A stretch of DNA of 64,000 bases from Mycolicibacterium flavescens. GTDB lineage: Bacteria > Actinomycetota > Actinomycetes > Mycobacteriales > Mycobacteriaceae. Shown piece by piece: positions 55,886-63,118 of the stretch. Where the stretch lies: positions 3,100,001 through 3,164,000 of the forward strand of contig LR134353.1 in the NCBI GenBank assembly GCA_900637135.1, in the 5' to 3' direction. A program made the position numbers and the translations under genes. The notes under the pieces are model-generated. The model had not been told where the DNA came from, made no database searches, and saw only the letters and a list, made by a program, of their open reading frames with translations. Numbering within the stretch: position 1 is the first letter of the stretch; every line of letters starts with the position of its first letter.

Positions 55886-56323
55886 ATGAAGAAGGCGGCG
55901 CTCGGTTTGCTGGCGGTGGTTTCGATAGCGGGAGCGTTAGTACTGCCACTCGCGCCGACAGCTTCGGCCTTCCCGTCGATCACCCTCCCTTCGGCTAGTC
56001 CAGGTGACGATGGCGGCGGCAGTAATGACGGCTGCGGTGCCGGCGGCGGTGGTGACGGCCCTGGCGGCGTTGGCGGCAACGGAGGCTGTAACGGCGGCAC
56101 CGGTGGCGGTCCTCAGTCCGCCTTGAACACCGCACGCGAGACGCTCAACGACCTCCGGCAAACCAAACCCAAAGACCGCGAAGCCATCAAGGACGCCCGC
56201 CAGACCGTCAAAGACGCCCGCAAAGCCGTCAAGGATGACCGCAAGGCCGCCAAGGACGCTGCCAAGGAGGACCGCAAGGCCGCCAAGAACGGCGGCGGCA
56301 CCGACCCCGGCAGCGGCACGTAG
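55886..56323 (+). CDS. Secreted protein with seven-residue KDAR repeats, copy B
   Basis: A 145-residue paralogue of copy A. Signal peptide MKKAALGLLAVVSIAGALVL (cleavage near ASA-F), a Gly-rich linker with two cysteines (DGCGAGG and GGCNGG; absent in A), then LNTARETLNDLRQTKPKDREA and heptads IKDARQT, VKDARKA, VKDDRKA, AKDAAKE, DRKAAKN. Signal, heptad core and upstream DNA are conserved; the linker is not. The different linkers suggest that the charged helix and export matter most. Function unknown. Confidence 0.82.
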   Translation: MKKAALGLLAVVSIAGALVLPLAPTASAFPSITLPSASPGDDGGGSNDGCGAGGGGDGPGGVGGNGGCNGGTGGGPQSALNTARETLNDLRQTKPKDREAIKDARQTVKDARKAVKDDRKAAKDAAKEDRKAAKNGGGTDPGSGT

Positions 56324-56339
56324 GCCGCCCGCGCCCGCT

Positions 56340-56426
56340 TCGGCCAGTTGGCGGGGTCACTGGCCCGACGACCGAAACCTGCCCGCCTCTAACGGCGGCA
56401 CCGACATCCAGCCGCCACCAGAGTGA
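56340..56426 (+). pseudogene. Remnant: conserved QPPPE gene tail, copy 2
   Basis: Just after KDAR copy B one frame reads DDRNLPASNGGTDIQPPPE and stops at 56424-56426. The ending equals the tail at 55459, and 56388-56411 is repeated exactly in inverted orientation at 56716-56739. Confidence 0.5.
56388..56411 (+). repeat. 24-bp inverted repeat, left copy
   Basis: Identical to the reverse complement of 56716-56739. It encodes SNGGTDIQ within the QPPPE tail. Confidence 0.88.
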
Positions 56427-56461
56427 CAGCTAACGGGAGACGGTTGGCTCTGGCTTATCAC

Positions 56462-56524
56462 TGTCTCAGAAGCGATTTGGCGTAATCCGCGAGACAAGCA
56501 CTCGTGAGACGAACTTCTGAGACA
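56462..56524. repeat. Inverted repeat TGTCTCAGAAG/CTTCTGAGACA
   Basis: Perfect 11-bp arms (56462-56472, 56514-56524) with two further GAGAC sites between them. Such a structure resembles a recombination site or a transposon end, but no such gene is adjacent. Confidence 0.75.
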
Positions 56525-56715
56525 ACCTGGCCTTGGGGAACGCCCTGCCGGATGCTTCTCGACAGCGGTCTCATATGTGCTCTATTTCGAGACCTTCAGC
56601 GGGCTCAGACAGCCGTCGGAGTGATTTTGCGAGTGACGTCTTCGCCACGCCCGCTTCTCGATAGTGACGAGCCCGCGAGTCGATCTGTCGTCCTCGTTAC
56701 GGCTCTCAGGCGGAG

Positions 56716-56739
56716 CTGGATGTCGGTGCCGCCGTTAGA
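56716..56739 (-). repeat. 24-bp inverted repeat, right copy
   Basis: Exact inverted copy of 56388-56411. On the minus strand the surrounding frame reads NTLDGFLSTLAQAGNGND then TGETATASNGGTDIQ, so a longer relic of the same gene family lies here reversed. Confidence 0.88.
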
Positions 56740-57160
56740 TGCGGTGGCGGTTTCGCCGGTGTTGTCGTTGCCGTTCCCTGCTTGCGCGAGGGTGGATAAA
56801 AAACCGTCGAGCGTGTTGGTCGGGCTTGAGACTTGGTGCCTGCGGCGGAAGGTCTGCCGGGCCGCGGGGGGTCGGCCCGGCGGACCTGTTAACTACTCTG
56901 CCCGTCTGTCCTGGCTTCAGTAAGGGGGTTTTCCCCCGTCTTCTGACGCGGTGATCGTCCCCCGTCTCCGGCGATATCCATCTGCTCCGCCGTGCGGCGT
57001 CGTACCGAGCGAACGCAAATATCGCCCGGCAGCGGCTGGCACCCTAGCGGCGGGGTCGTCGTACATATGTTCGTGTTCAGGGGGGTTAACCCCCAAAACT
57101 CGGGAGGCCAACCTCGTGTTGTGGCGCGGCCCTACTTCGTACGTTGAAGGTATGGCTGAC

Positions 57161-57616
57161 ATGAATACCGACCGGGAGGTAATCGAGGGCGCCCTGGCGC
57201 TCATCGAGGCTGACGGCGGGTGGACCCAAGGCGCCTACTACCGTGACGCCGATGGCACTCAGGTGCACCCGGCAGCCGACTCGCCGGGCAACTGGGTACG
57301 GGTGCGCACCGAGCACGTCGGCGCGGGGGCCTACCGGACACGCACCGAGCCTGTGGCCGCCCCATGCAGCTTCTGCCTGGGAGGGGCGCTTCGTACTGCG
57401 GCTGGTTACTGGCACACCGGGCAGCCTTGCGCGGTGCAACAGCAGGTCGATCGGCTCGAACTACTACTTGTGCGGCTGGCCAATTCCGCCGACGCAATGG
57501 ACTGGCCGGACCTAGACGCCTTCAACGATGACGTGCACACCACCGCGGCCGACGCGGTGCTGTTGCTAAAGCACGCCGCCGCCCATCTCGACGCTCAGGT
57601 GCACGAGCGGCCCTGA
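57161..57616 (+). CDS. DUF6197-like protein
   Basis: A 151-residue protein starting MNTDREVIEGALALIEADGGWTQGAYYRDADG, followed by CSFCLGGALRTAAGYW. The A-x-LIE-x-GW-x-QG and C-x-GAL-x-AA patterns match DUF6197, a family common in actinobacterial phages and mobile elements. ATG 57161 has GAAGG 10 bp upstream; ATG 57152 is in frame but only 1 bp from that site. It supports a mobile origin for this area. Confidence 0.7.
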   Translation: MNTDREVIEGALALIEADGGWTQGAYYRDADGTQVHPAADSPGNWVRVRTEHVGAGAYRTRTEPVAAPCSFCLGGALRTAAGYWHTGQPCAVQQQVDRLELLLVRLANSADAMDWPDLDAFNDDVHTTAADAVLLLKHAAAHLDAQVHERP

Positions 57617-57783
57617 GCAGCCCAGCTTTCAGGAAACTCATCGTCGCGATGAAGCTGAACTAACCCTTCGGCTTGTTGCCTGTTCTCGTAGTGGGGTAGA
57701 ACATCGAGAAGCGACGCCAATAGGAGCCGAAGCAGCTCAGCATCAACCTGGGTCTTCGTGGCTGTCGAGGCCTTTCGTTCCAT
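57595..57783 (-). CDS. Possible small ORF opposite the DUF6197 gene end
   Basis: A 62-codon frame reading MERKASTATKTQVDAELLRLLLASLLDVLPHYENRQ... with a protein-like mix of helix formers. It overlaps the DUF6197 gene by 22 bp on the other strand and has no clear ribosome site. Could be a relic or chance. Confidence 0.25.
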   Translation of the reverse strand: MERKASTATKTQVDAELLRLLLASLLDVLPHYENRQQAEGLVQLHRDDEFPESWAAQGRSCT

Positions 57784-57853
57784 CCAATGAGGCGCAGAAA
57801 CTGGAGACACCGAAGTCGCACGCGCCGAGGCTGCTCAGTCCAGAATTATCGAC

Positions 57854-58801
57854 GTGAGTCCTCGCGCCCGATTGCGACACCGCTTGGTGGCCAGAGCATT
57901 ATGGCTGAGCCAGTCGCGTTACCTGACCCTGCGGCCGAAAAAAATCGACCGCTGGGCCGCCGGCCCGCCTCGACGTCCATACGCCGGATCACCGCCGAAG
58001 CGCCTCGACAGAAAGGTGGCGGTCACCCGCAATGACTTCGACGGTTGGCCCGTGTACGAGATCCGTCCGAAGCTGCCTGACGATGTCACCGTCAACGGTC
58101 ACATGCTCTATCTGCACGGCGGTTGTTATGTTGTCGAGTTCGCGCCAGCGCTCTACTGGCCGTTTTTGGCCGACCTGTCCGTCATTCTTCGTCGCACTCT
58201 AACAGTGCCGATCTACCCCCTCGCTCCCGAACATACCTACCGGGAGGTCTACACGTTTCTCCTCGGCGTCTACCGCCGGATCCTGGCCGACCATGATCCG
58301 AAATCCGTTGTCCTTATGGGCGACTCAGCCGGTGGCGGGCTAGCGCTGGGATTGTGCCATGCAAGCCGCGATGCAGGGTTGCCGCAACCCAGCGATGCGG
58401 TACTGCTCTCACCGTGGTTGCACGCTGGGCTGCCCGATCCCGCGGTTCCCGCGGTGGCCAAAGTTGATCCGGTCCTCAATCTCGACTTCCTGCACCGAGC
58501 AGCAACCTGCTACGCGGGGGGCGACCCTCTCGATCATCCGTTGATCAGTCCAGCTACCGGCCCGCTGTCCGGGTTACCCACCATCACGGTGATGACCGGA
58601 ACCCACGACATGCTCAACCCCGACGCCCGAGCATTCCACCGACGCGCCCAAACCGAGGGCGTCGACATCCACTGGTACGAAGTCGACCGCGGCATTCACG
58701 GCTGGGTGGGGTTCAGTCCAGTGGGCCGTGACGCCGAGGACGCGCTCCAGTACATCCACAATGTCCTGGCAAAGCCTGAGCCACCGCCTAGACCAAGCTA
58801 G
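57854..58801 (+). CDS. Alpha/beta hydrolase, hormone-sensitive-lipase type
   Basis: A 315-residue esterase/lipase. The oxyanion-hole motif is YLHGGCYVVEF, the nucleophile Ser is in LMGDSAGGGLALGL, the acid Asp in TGTHDMLNPDA and the His in GIHGWVGF. Complete triad, so it should be active on short or medium acyl esters. GTG 57854. It lies in the accessory area and resembles mycobacterial LipF/LipH-like enzymes; it may have been carried in with neighbours. Confidence 0.9.
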   Translation: MSPRARLRHRLVARALWLSQSRYLTLRPKKIDRWAAGPPRRPYAGSPPKRLDRKVAVTRNDFDGWPVYEIRPKLPDDVTVNGHMLYLHGGCYVVEFAPALYWPFLADLSVILRRTLTVPIYPLAPEHTYREVYTFLLGVYRRILADHDPKSVVLMGDSAGGGLALGLCHASRDAGLPQPSDAVLLSPWLHAGLPDPAVPAVAKVDPVLNLDFLHRAATCYAGGDPLDHPLISPATGPLSGLPTITVMTGTHDMLNPDARAFHRRAQTEGVDIHWYEVDRGIHGWVGFSPVGRDAEDALQYIHNVLAKPEPPPRPS

Positions 58802-59116
58802 TGACGGCCGTCATGCGACTCAACCACCCCGGCGGCCGCTACGCTGACCGCCTTGTCACTGTGCAGCACGCCTGCCGTTCTCGATAGCGCACGCCCTCAA
58901 CGCGCCCTCGGAGACCTCAACGGCATCCGGCGCCCGAATGCGGCCGACCACCTCGGGGGATCTTTTCGACCCGTGCCGCCGCCTAACCACCCTGAGGGGC
59001 GATAACCTCCATCGGGCATGAGCCGGTCCACCATCGCGATCACGGGTTCAGCCTCTTCAGCCAGATTGATGCGGAGAAGTTGGCTTGCGGCAAGGGCACT
59101 TCCGTGCAACCGCAGC
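58802..59116. other. Intergenic stretch after the hydrolase
   Basis: About 315 bp. One minus-strand frame (58897-59109, 70 codons, starting TTG 8 bp after the stop of the membrane-anchored gene) reads HGSALAASQLLRINLAEE then AEPVIAMVDRLMPDGG, which looks protein-like but has no ribosome site. Not called as a gene. Confidence 0.35.
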
Positions 59117-59779
59117 CTAATCCGTTTCTACGCCGTAACCACCACGAAGGTCCTTGTGCGCGGCTTTCAAGATCTGCTTGCAGAGTTCCACCAGCGCCTC
59201 GACGTCAATTTCCGACTCGTCGCCGAGCCTTTTGAGCCACGATCCTTCTTCTTCTTTGAGCTCGTCCCACTTGCGCTCCGCATAGATCGCTTGTTCGTCG
59301 GTCGGCGCGAGGTCGCCTGCGGTTTGGACGAGCCGCCTCTTGCAGGCATCCAACTGTGCCAAGGAGTAGCCGTGCTCTCGGAACTGGCGATCCCACTCGT
59401 CGAGCATCAACTCCGTGAGGTCACGCACCGGCTCCGCGGCATAAATCATCAACTCTGCTATTCCGTCGTCCATCCCCAGGCGTATACGGAATTCGTACAG
59501 TTGTCTGATCGCCTCGGCCCGCCGTTGGCTAAGGCTTTGTTCAGCTCCAGCGAGTTGTTCGGCTCCGCGCTTGAGGTGCAGAGTGGCTGAGATCAGACGC
59601 TTCAGCGCGGCCTTCTTGTCCTCACCAGCCCGCTTCTCGTAGTCCAGGACGAGAGCGTGATCTCGTTCTTCTCTCTTGGTCCTCGCATCGATGCGCTTGG
59701 TCCAGATCGCCACGGCCGCAGTCGATGTCACAGAGGCAAACGGCACCAACGTGCTCGTCACCGTGGTCGCCCAACTCAT
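59117..59779 (-). CDS. Hypothetical membrane-anchored coiled-coil protein
   Basis: A 220-residue protein with an N-terminal hydrophobic segment (TTVTSTLVPFASVTSTAAVAIW) followed by a strongly charged helical stretch (about residues 28-95, Lys/Arg/Glu-rich, coiled-coil-like). The remaining sequence is rich in Glu/Leu/Lys. The anchor-plus-helix plan is common in phage and defence-island proteins of unknown function, but I do not recognise this one. Confidence 0.65.
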   Translation of the reverse strand: MSWATTVTSTLVPFASVTSTAAVAIWTKRIDARTKREERDHALVLDYEKRAGEDKKAALKRLISATLHLKRGAEQLAGAEQSLSQRRAEAIRQLYEFRIRLGMDDGIAELMIYAAEPVRDLTELMLDEWDRQFREHGYSLAQLDACKRRLVQTAGDLAPTDEQAIYAERKWDELKEEEGSWLKRLGDESEIDVEALVELCKQILKAAHKDLRGGYGVETD

Positions 59780-59863
59780 GTCGGTCAGTCTGCCCGACCT
59801 GCGCTGATCGCAGGGAGGGTTTCGACCTATCGTCGCTATCCAACAAGCACCACAGCGGTGTCG

Positions 59864-60172
59864 CTACACCATGGCGGTGACGAATGACAGCAGCGCGAGT
59901 ACCAGGACGATGCTCCCCACCAGGACGCAGAAGGCGCCGGCCGCGGTCAACTTCTGGGGCCGCCTCGCGTCCTCATTCAGAATGTCTCGGACCGATGTCT
60001 TCATCCGCGCGAACAGGTCTGTCCATGAGACGCGCCGCAGGCCCTCTCGGGTGGCCGCCGGCTCGCGGCCAGGCTCGTCGGGAACCGTGCCGACGCCATT
60101 GCCGTAAAGCACCACGCCGAACAGGATCAACACAGCTGCCGAAACCAGTAGCACCACCGCGATTGCAATCAC
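59864..60172 (-). CDS. Hypothetical two-TM protein
   Basis: A 102-residue protein from GTG 60172 with hydrophobic helices at both ends (residues 3-24 and 78-100) and a hydrophilic middle containing WTDLFARMKTSVRDILNEDARRPQKL. Function unknown. It may be co-transcribed with the 59117-59779 gene (84 bp gap). Confidence 0.6.
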   Translation of the reverse strand: MIAIAVVLLVSAAVLILFGVVLYGNGVGTVPDEPGREPAATREGLRRVSWTDLFARMKTSVRDILNEDARRPQKLTAAGAFCVLVGSIVLVLALLSFVTAMV

Positions 60173-60496
60173 TTGCCGCGTTCCTCACCGAGTCGAAGAT
60201 CGTTCCAAAGTCGAACTGCCCTCCGCGCCGATACGAGCATGACGCGAAGCCGCTTGTGAGCGGATATCAGTAAGGCTTCCCGGTAATCGCGCGGTTGAAT
60301 CGGCGACCTCGCGACTTCGCCTGCATTTGGGCGGCAGGCTTCCACACGCCGCCGCCGTGCGGACCACCAGGGCGCGAACACCCCGCACCCTCCACAATCG
60401 CCGGTTCTGCGTGCAGTGACAGGAAAAGGGTCAGCCGTCGTGGCGCACCTACTACGCTTTGCAGAGACCGACCGGTCCTGACATCGAGGGTGGGAC
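60173..60496. other. Intergenic region upstream of a secreted protein
   Basis: About 324 bp between divergent genes. No repeat, RNA gene or clear promoter seen. A minus-strand frame (60169-60576) overlaps the secreted protein gene and is not supported. Confidence 0.4.
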
Positions 60497-60922
60497 ATGA
60501 TTCGCCAACTGCTCGCCGCCGCCGCGATCGCCGGCGCCGCCATCTGCGCGGCCCCGCTCGCTTCCGCTGATGACACCGACTACCCCGACACGCCGGGCCG
60601 CTACGCCTCCGACGTGCCGGGCATGAACTACGACGCCCACCTCACCGGGCCGTGCTTCAACCTCGAGCGGTTCACCTTCGGGCGCGGACCAGGCGGCGAA
60701 GTCCTGCAGTGCCGCTGGATCGAGAACCAGTGGCCGCCGATCCCGACCAACCAGGGATTCTGGCAGGCCTCGTACGAACTGTTCGGCGTCCAAGACGTGG
60801 GAGCGCCCTGCCCCAAGCCTCAAGCCGCCGCCCAGACGCCCGACGGCCGCCCGATGCTCTGCCTCGGCGCACGCGGATGGCAACCCGGCTTCTTCACTCG
60901 CGAAGGCTTCTTCCCGAGATAA
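60497..60922 (+). CDS. Secreted mycobacterial protein of unknown function
   Basis: A 141-residue exported protein: signal peptide MIRQLLAAAAIAGAAICAAP (cleavage after ASA), mature part with four cysteines (GPCFNLE, LQCRW, APCPK, MLCLG) likely forming two disulfides, and the hydrophobic pattern NQGFWQASYELFG. GAGGG is 6 bp before the ATG. Ends GWQPGFFTREGFFPR. Convergent with the AraC-like gene, 3 bp apart. Confidence 0.78.
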   Translation: MIRQLLAAAAIAGAAICAAPLASADDTDYPDTPGRYASDVPGMNYDAHLTGPCFNLERFTFGRGPGGEVLQCRWIENQWPPIPTNQGFWQASYELFGVQDVGAPCPKPQAAAQTPDGRPMLCLGARGWQPGFFTREGFFPR

Positions 60923-60925
60923 CCG

Positions 60926-61279
60926 TCAGGCCCGCAACGTCTCGCTCGGCGGAGTCCCGTAGGTGCGTTTGTACACGCCGCTGAACCGGCCTGCGTGAGT
61001 GAATCCCCACCGTCCCGCGATCGCCATCACGGTGTCGCTGCGCGGGTCGGCCGTTTGCAGTTCGCGGTGGGCTCGGTCGAGTCGCACGCGCCGGAGGTAC
61101 TCCAGCGGCGTGGTGCTCAGATGTCGCCGGAACGCGTACTGCACCGAGCGTGGCGTCACATTGACGGCAGTGGCAATATCTCTGAGTGTTATTTCCCTGT
61201 GGGCGTTCTCGTTGATGAACGTGATCGCGCGCCGCAGCAGGGCGGACTGAACGCGAGCAGGGTCCACATGGTTGCGCAT
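60926..61279 (-). CDS. Stand-alone AraC-type DNA-binding domain protein
   Basis: A 117-residue protein. After ITFINENAHREITLRDIATAVNVTPRSVQYAFRRHL come the second helix-turn-helix and the AraC signature TVMAIAGRWGFTHAGRFSGVYKRTYGTPPSETLR. Only the DNA-binding domain is present; the usual sensor of about 200 residues is missing, with no remains upstream. Either a truncation or a true short regulator. Divergent from the SRPBCC gene. Confidence 0.82.
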   Translation of the reverse strand: MRNHVDPARVQSALLRRAITFINENAHREITLRDIATAVNVTPRSVQYAFRRHLSTTPLEYLRRVRLDRAHRELQTADPRSDTVMAIAGRWGFTHAGRFSGVYKRTYGTPPSETLRA

Positions 61280-61355
61280 AGCAACTGGCGAATACCCCGA
61301 CCGCTATGACCGAAACGACTTTCGCGACGTTTCACGTTCGGGGCATGATTTGCTG

Positions 61356-61844
61356 ATGACTGATCGCATCGAAGTCCAGCGGACCATCGCCGCACCCGCA
61401 CCCGACATCTTCACCGTCCTGACCGACCCCCAGGGTCATGTGGCGATCGACGCGAGCGGCATGCTGCAGGACGCCGAAGGCGAACCGGTTCGCGCCGCCG
61501 GGGACAGCTTCGTCGTGCACATGGACCGCGAAGCGCTCAACGACTTCCCCATGGGCAAGTACGACGTCACCGTCTCGATCCGCGACTACGAACAGGACAG
61601 CTTGATTTCGTGGACGATCCTGGGCCGGATCCGCCCGCAGATCGGTCATGTCTACGGCTACCGCCTCGAACCCACTGACGACGGCACGCTCGTGACGTCG
61701 TTCTACGACTGGTCGGACATCGACCAGCACTGGCGCGACGCGGGCATCTTCCCCGTCATCTCCGAAAGCGCGTTGCGCGCGACGTTGGGCATCCTCGACC
61801 GCACGGTCCGACGCGGATACCCGCGATCGTCAACCAACGGTTGA
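61356..61844 (+). CDS. SRPBCC-family protein
   Basis: A 162-residue protein with the START-like fold pattern: VQRTIAAPAPDIFTVLTDPQGHVAIDASG, then VHVYGYRLEPTDDGTLVTSFYDWSDIDQHWRDA and the terminal long helix SESALRATLGILDRTV. Often a ligand carrier or cyclase. ATG 61356. Its stop codon lies inside the first of two palindromes that precede the Clp-domain gene. Confidence 0.85.
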   Translation: MTDRIEVQRTIAAPAPDIFTVLTDPQGHVAIDASGMLQDAEGEPVRAAGDSFVVHMDREALNDFPMGKYDVTVSIRDYEQDSLISWTILGRIRPQIGHVYGYRLEPTDDGTLVTSFYDWSDIDQHWRDAGIFPVISESALRATLGILDRTVRRGYPRSSTNG

Positions 61845-61845
61845 C
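61829..61845. promoter_or_regulatory. Palindrome GTCAACC-AAC-GGTTGAC (operator 1)
   Basis: Perfect 7-bp arms with a 3-bp spacer, overlapping the stop codon of the SRPBCC gene. A second palindrome with the same arms lies 29 bp downstream (61858-61874). Confidence 0.82.
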
Positions 61846-61857
61846 GTACAGTCGGCC

Positions 61858-61874
61858 GTCAACCTAGGGTTGAC
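61858..61874. promoter_or_regulatory. Palindrome GTCAACC-TAG-GGTTGAC (operator 2)
   Basis: Same 7-bp arms as operator 1 and perfect. It ends 3 bp before ATG 61878, covering the place of the ribosome-binding site. Centres of the two sites are 29 bp apart, close to three DNA turns, so dimers could bind on the same face. Confidence 0.85.
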
Positions 61875-61877
61875 GGC

Positions 61878-62603
61878 ATGACGCAGCCCGCCAAGATCAC
61901 CATCCCGGTCCGGCTCGACGACCTCATCGACGTCATCAAGACCGTGCACTCCGGACCCCTCGAACAGCTCACCGACGCGGTGCTGGCGGCGGAGTCACTC
62001 GGCGAGATCGCCGACCATCTGATCGGCCATTTCGTCGATCAGGCCCGCCGCTCGGGAGCGTCGTGGACCGATATCGGCAAGTGCATGGGCGTCACCAAAC
62101 AGGCCGCGCAGAAGCGCTTCGTACCCAAGACACCCACCGACGCCGATCTTCTCGACCCCAATGCGGGCTTCGGCCGGTTCACCCCCCGCGCCCGCAACGC
62201 CGTCGTCGAGGCCCAGAACATCGCACACGCGGCCGGCAATCCCGAGATCGGGTCGGATCATCTGCTGCTGGCGTTGTTCAAGGATCCCGACGGGCTGGCC
62301 GCCAAACTGCTTGTCGGCCAGGGCGTCGACGCGGACGCGGTGTCGCAGGTGGTGTCGTTGCCGCCGCCGGCCGACGGGAAGCTTCCCACGCTCATCCCGT
62401 TCGACAGCGCCGCCAAAAAGGTGCTCGAGCTGACGTTCCGTCAGGCACTTCGTTTGGGGCACAACTACGTCGGGACCGAGCACATCCTGCTGGCCCTGTG
62501 GGAAGCCGAGGCCGAGGACGGACCGCTGCACCGCGCCGGCGTCGACAAGGACCGCTTCGAAAGCGAACTCCTCGACGCGCTGCAGGCGTTCACCAAGGAC
62601 TGA
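61878..62603 (+). CDS. Clp N-terminal domain protein with helix-turn-helix-like segment
   Basis: A 241-residue protein. The N-terminal 80 residues contain ASWTDIGKCMGVTKQAAQKRF, which reads like a helix-turn-helix (S-W-x-DIG-x-x-x-G-V-x-x-Q-A). From about residue 92 come two Clp_N repeats: FTPRARNAVVEAQNIAHAAGNPEIGSDHLLLALF and DSAAKKVLELTFRQALRLGHNYVGTEHILLAL, the substrate/adaptor-binding domain of ClpC. No ATPase follows. It could bind the twin palindromes and respond to Clp adaptors or substrates (inference). Confidence 0.88.
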   Translation: MTQPAKITIPVRLDDLIDVIKTVHSGPLEQLTDAVLAAESLGEIADHLIGHFVDQARRSGASWTDIGKCMGVTKQAAQKRFVPKTPTDADLLDPNAGFGRFTPRARNAVVEAQNIAHAAGNPEIGSDHLLLALFKDPDGLAAKLLVGQGVDADAVSQVVSLPPPADGKLPTLIPFDSAAKKVLELTFRQALRLGHNYVGTEHILLALWEAEAEDGPLHRAGVDKDRFESELLDALQAFTKD

Positions 62604-62638
62604 TCTCACATGTGTCCACCCTTCGACGTCTACATGAT

Positions 62639-63118
62639 GTGAGGGTGCGACCGTTCGAAGACGTGGTGGCCGAGCACGGTCCGACCGTGCTGCGGGTCTG
62701 CCGCGCGGTCGTCGGTCCCGTCGACGCCGAGGACGCCTGGTCGGAGACGTTCTTATCCGCGTTGCGCGCCTACCCGCAGTTGCCGGCCGACGCCAATGTC
62801 GAGGCGTGGCTCGTCACGATCGCGCACCGGCGCGCCCTCGACGCAGGCCGCGCGCGCTCCCGCAGACCCACGCCCACCGACTCGATGCCGGAACAGCCCT
62901 CATCGCGGGCGGACCCCGCGTCCCGCGACCCCGATTTGTGGGACGCCCTGGCGCGGCTGCCCATCAAGCAGCGCCAGGCCGTCGCCTACCACCACATCGC
63001 AGGCGTGCCGTTCGCCGAGATCGCCGGGCTGCTCGGCAACTCCCCGGATGCCGCTCGCCGCGCCGCGGCCGACGGCATCAAGACCCTGCGCAAGATCTAC
63101 CGTGAGGAAAGCCGATGA
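62639..63118 (+). CDS. ECF-like RNA polymerase sigma factor
   Basis: About 159 residues from GTG 62639 (62645 also possible). Region 2 is VLRVCRAVVGPVDAEDAWSETFLSALRAY with the following NVEAWLVTIAHRRALDAGRA; region 4 is LARLPIKQRQAVAYHHIAGVPFAEIAGLLGNSPDAARRAAADGIKTLRK. Compact ECF-type. No anti-sigma gene is visible; the stop overlaps ogt by ATGA. Confidence 0.87.
   Translation: MRVRPFEDVVAEHGPTVLRVCRAVVGPVDAEDAWSETFLSALRAYPQLPADANVEAWLVTIAHRRALDAGRARSRRPTPTDSMPEQPSSRADPASRDPDLWDALARLPIKQRQAVAYHHIAGVPFAEIAGLLGNSPDAARRAAADGIKTLRKIYREESR

Larger units (their letters stand above)
56324..57160. other. Accessory intergenic region with inverted repeats and palindromes
   Basis: About 0.84 kb. 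It holds the QPPPE tail copy 2, an inverted 24-bp copy of part of it, a cluster of GTCTC/GAGAC sites, a GGGGG-TTTT-CCCCC hairpin (56924-56937) and the palindrome GGGGGTTAACCCCC (57081-57094). The open frame 56504-56923 (139 codons) has no ribosome site or recognisable content and is not called. Confidence 0.5.

Noticed and set aside
56504..56923. 139-codon plus frame after the GAGAC cluster
   Set aside because: No ribosome site; contains the reversed QPPPE relic on the other strand, so it is more likely a shadow of decayed DNA.
60169..60576. 135-codon minus frame overlapping the secreted protein gene
   Set aside because: Overlaps the signal-peptide region of a better-supported gene that has a strong ribosome site.
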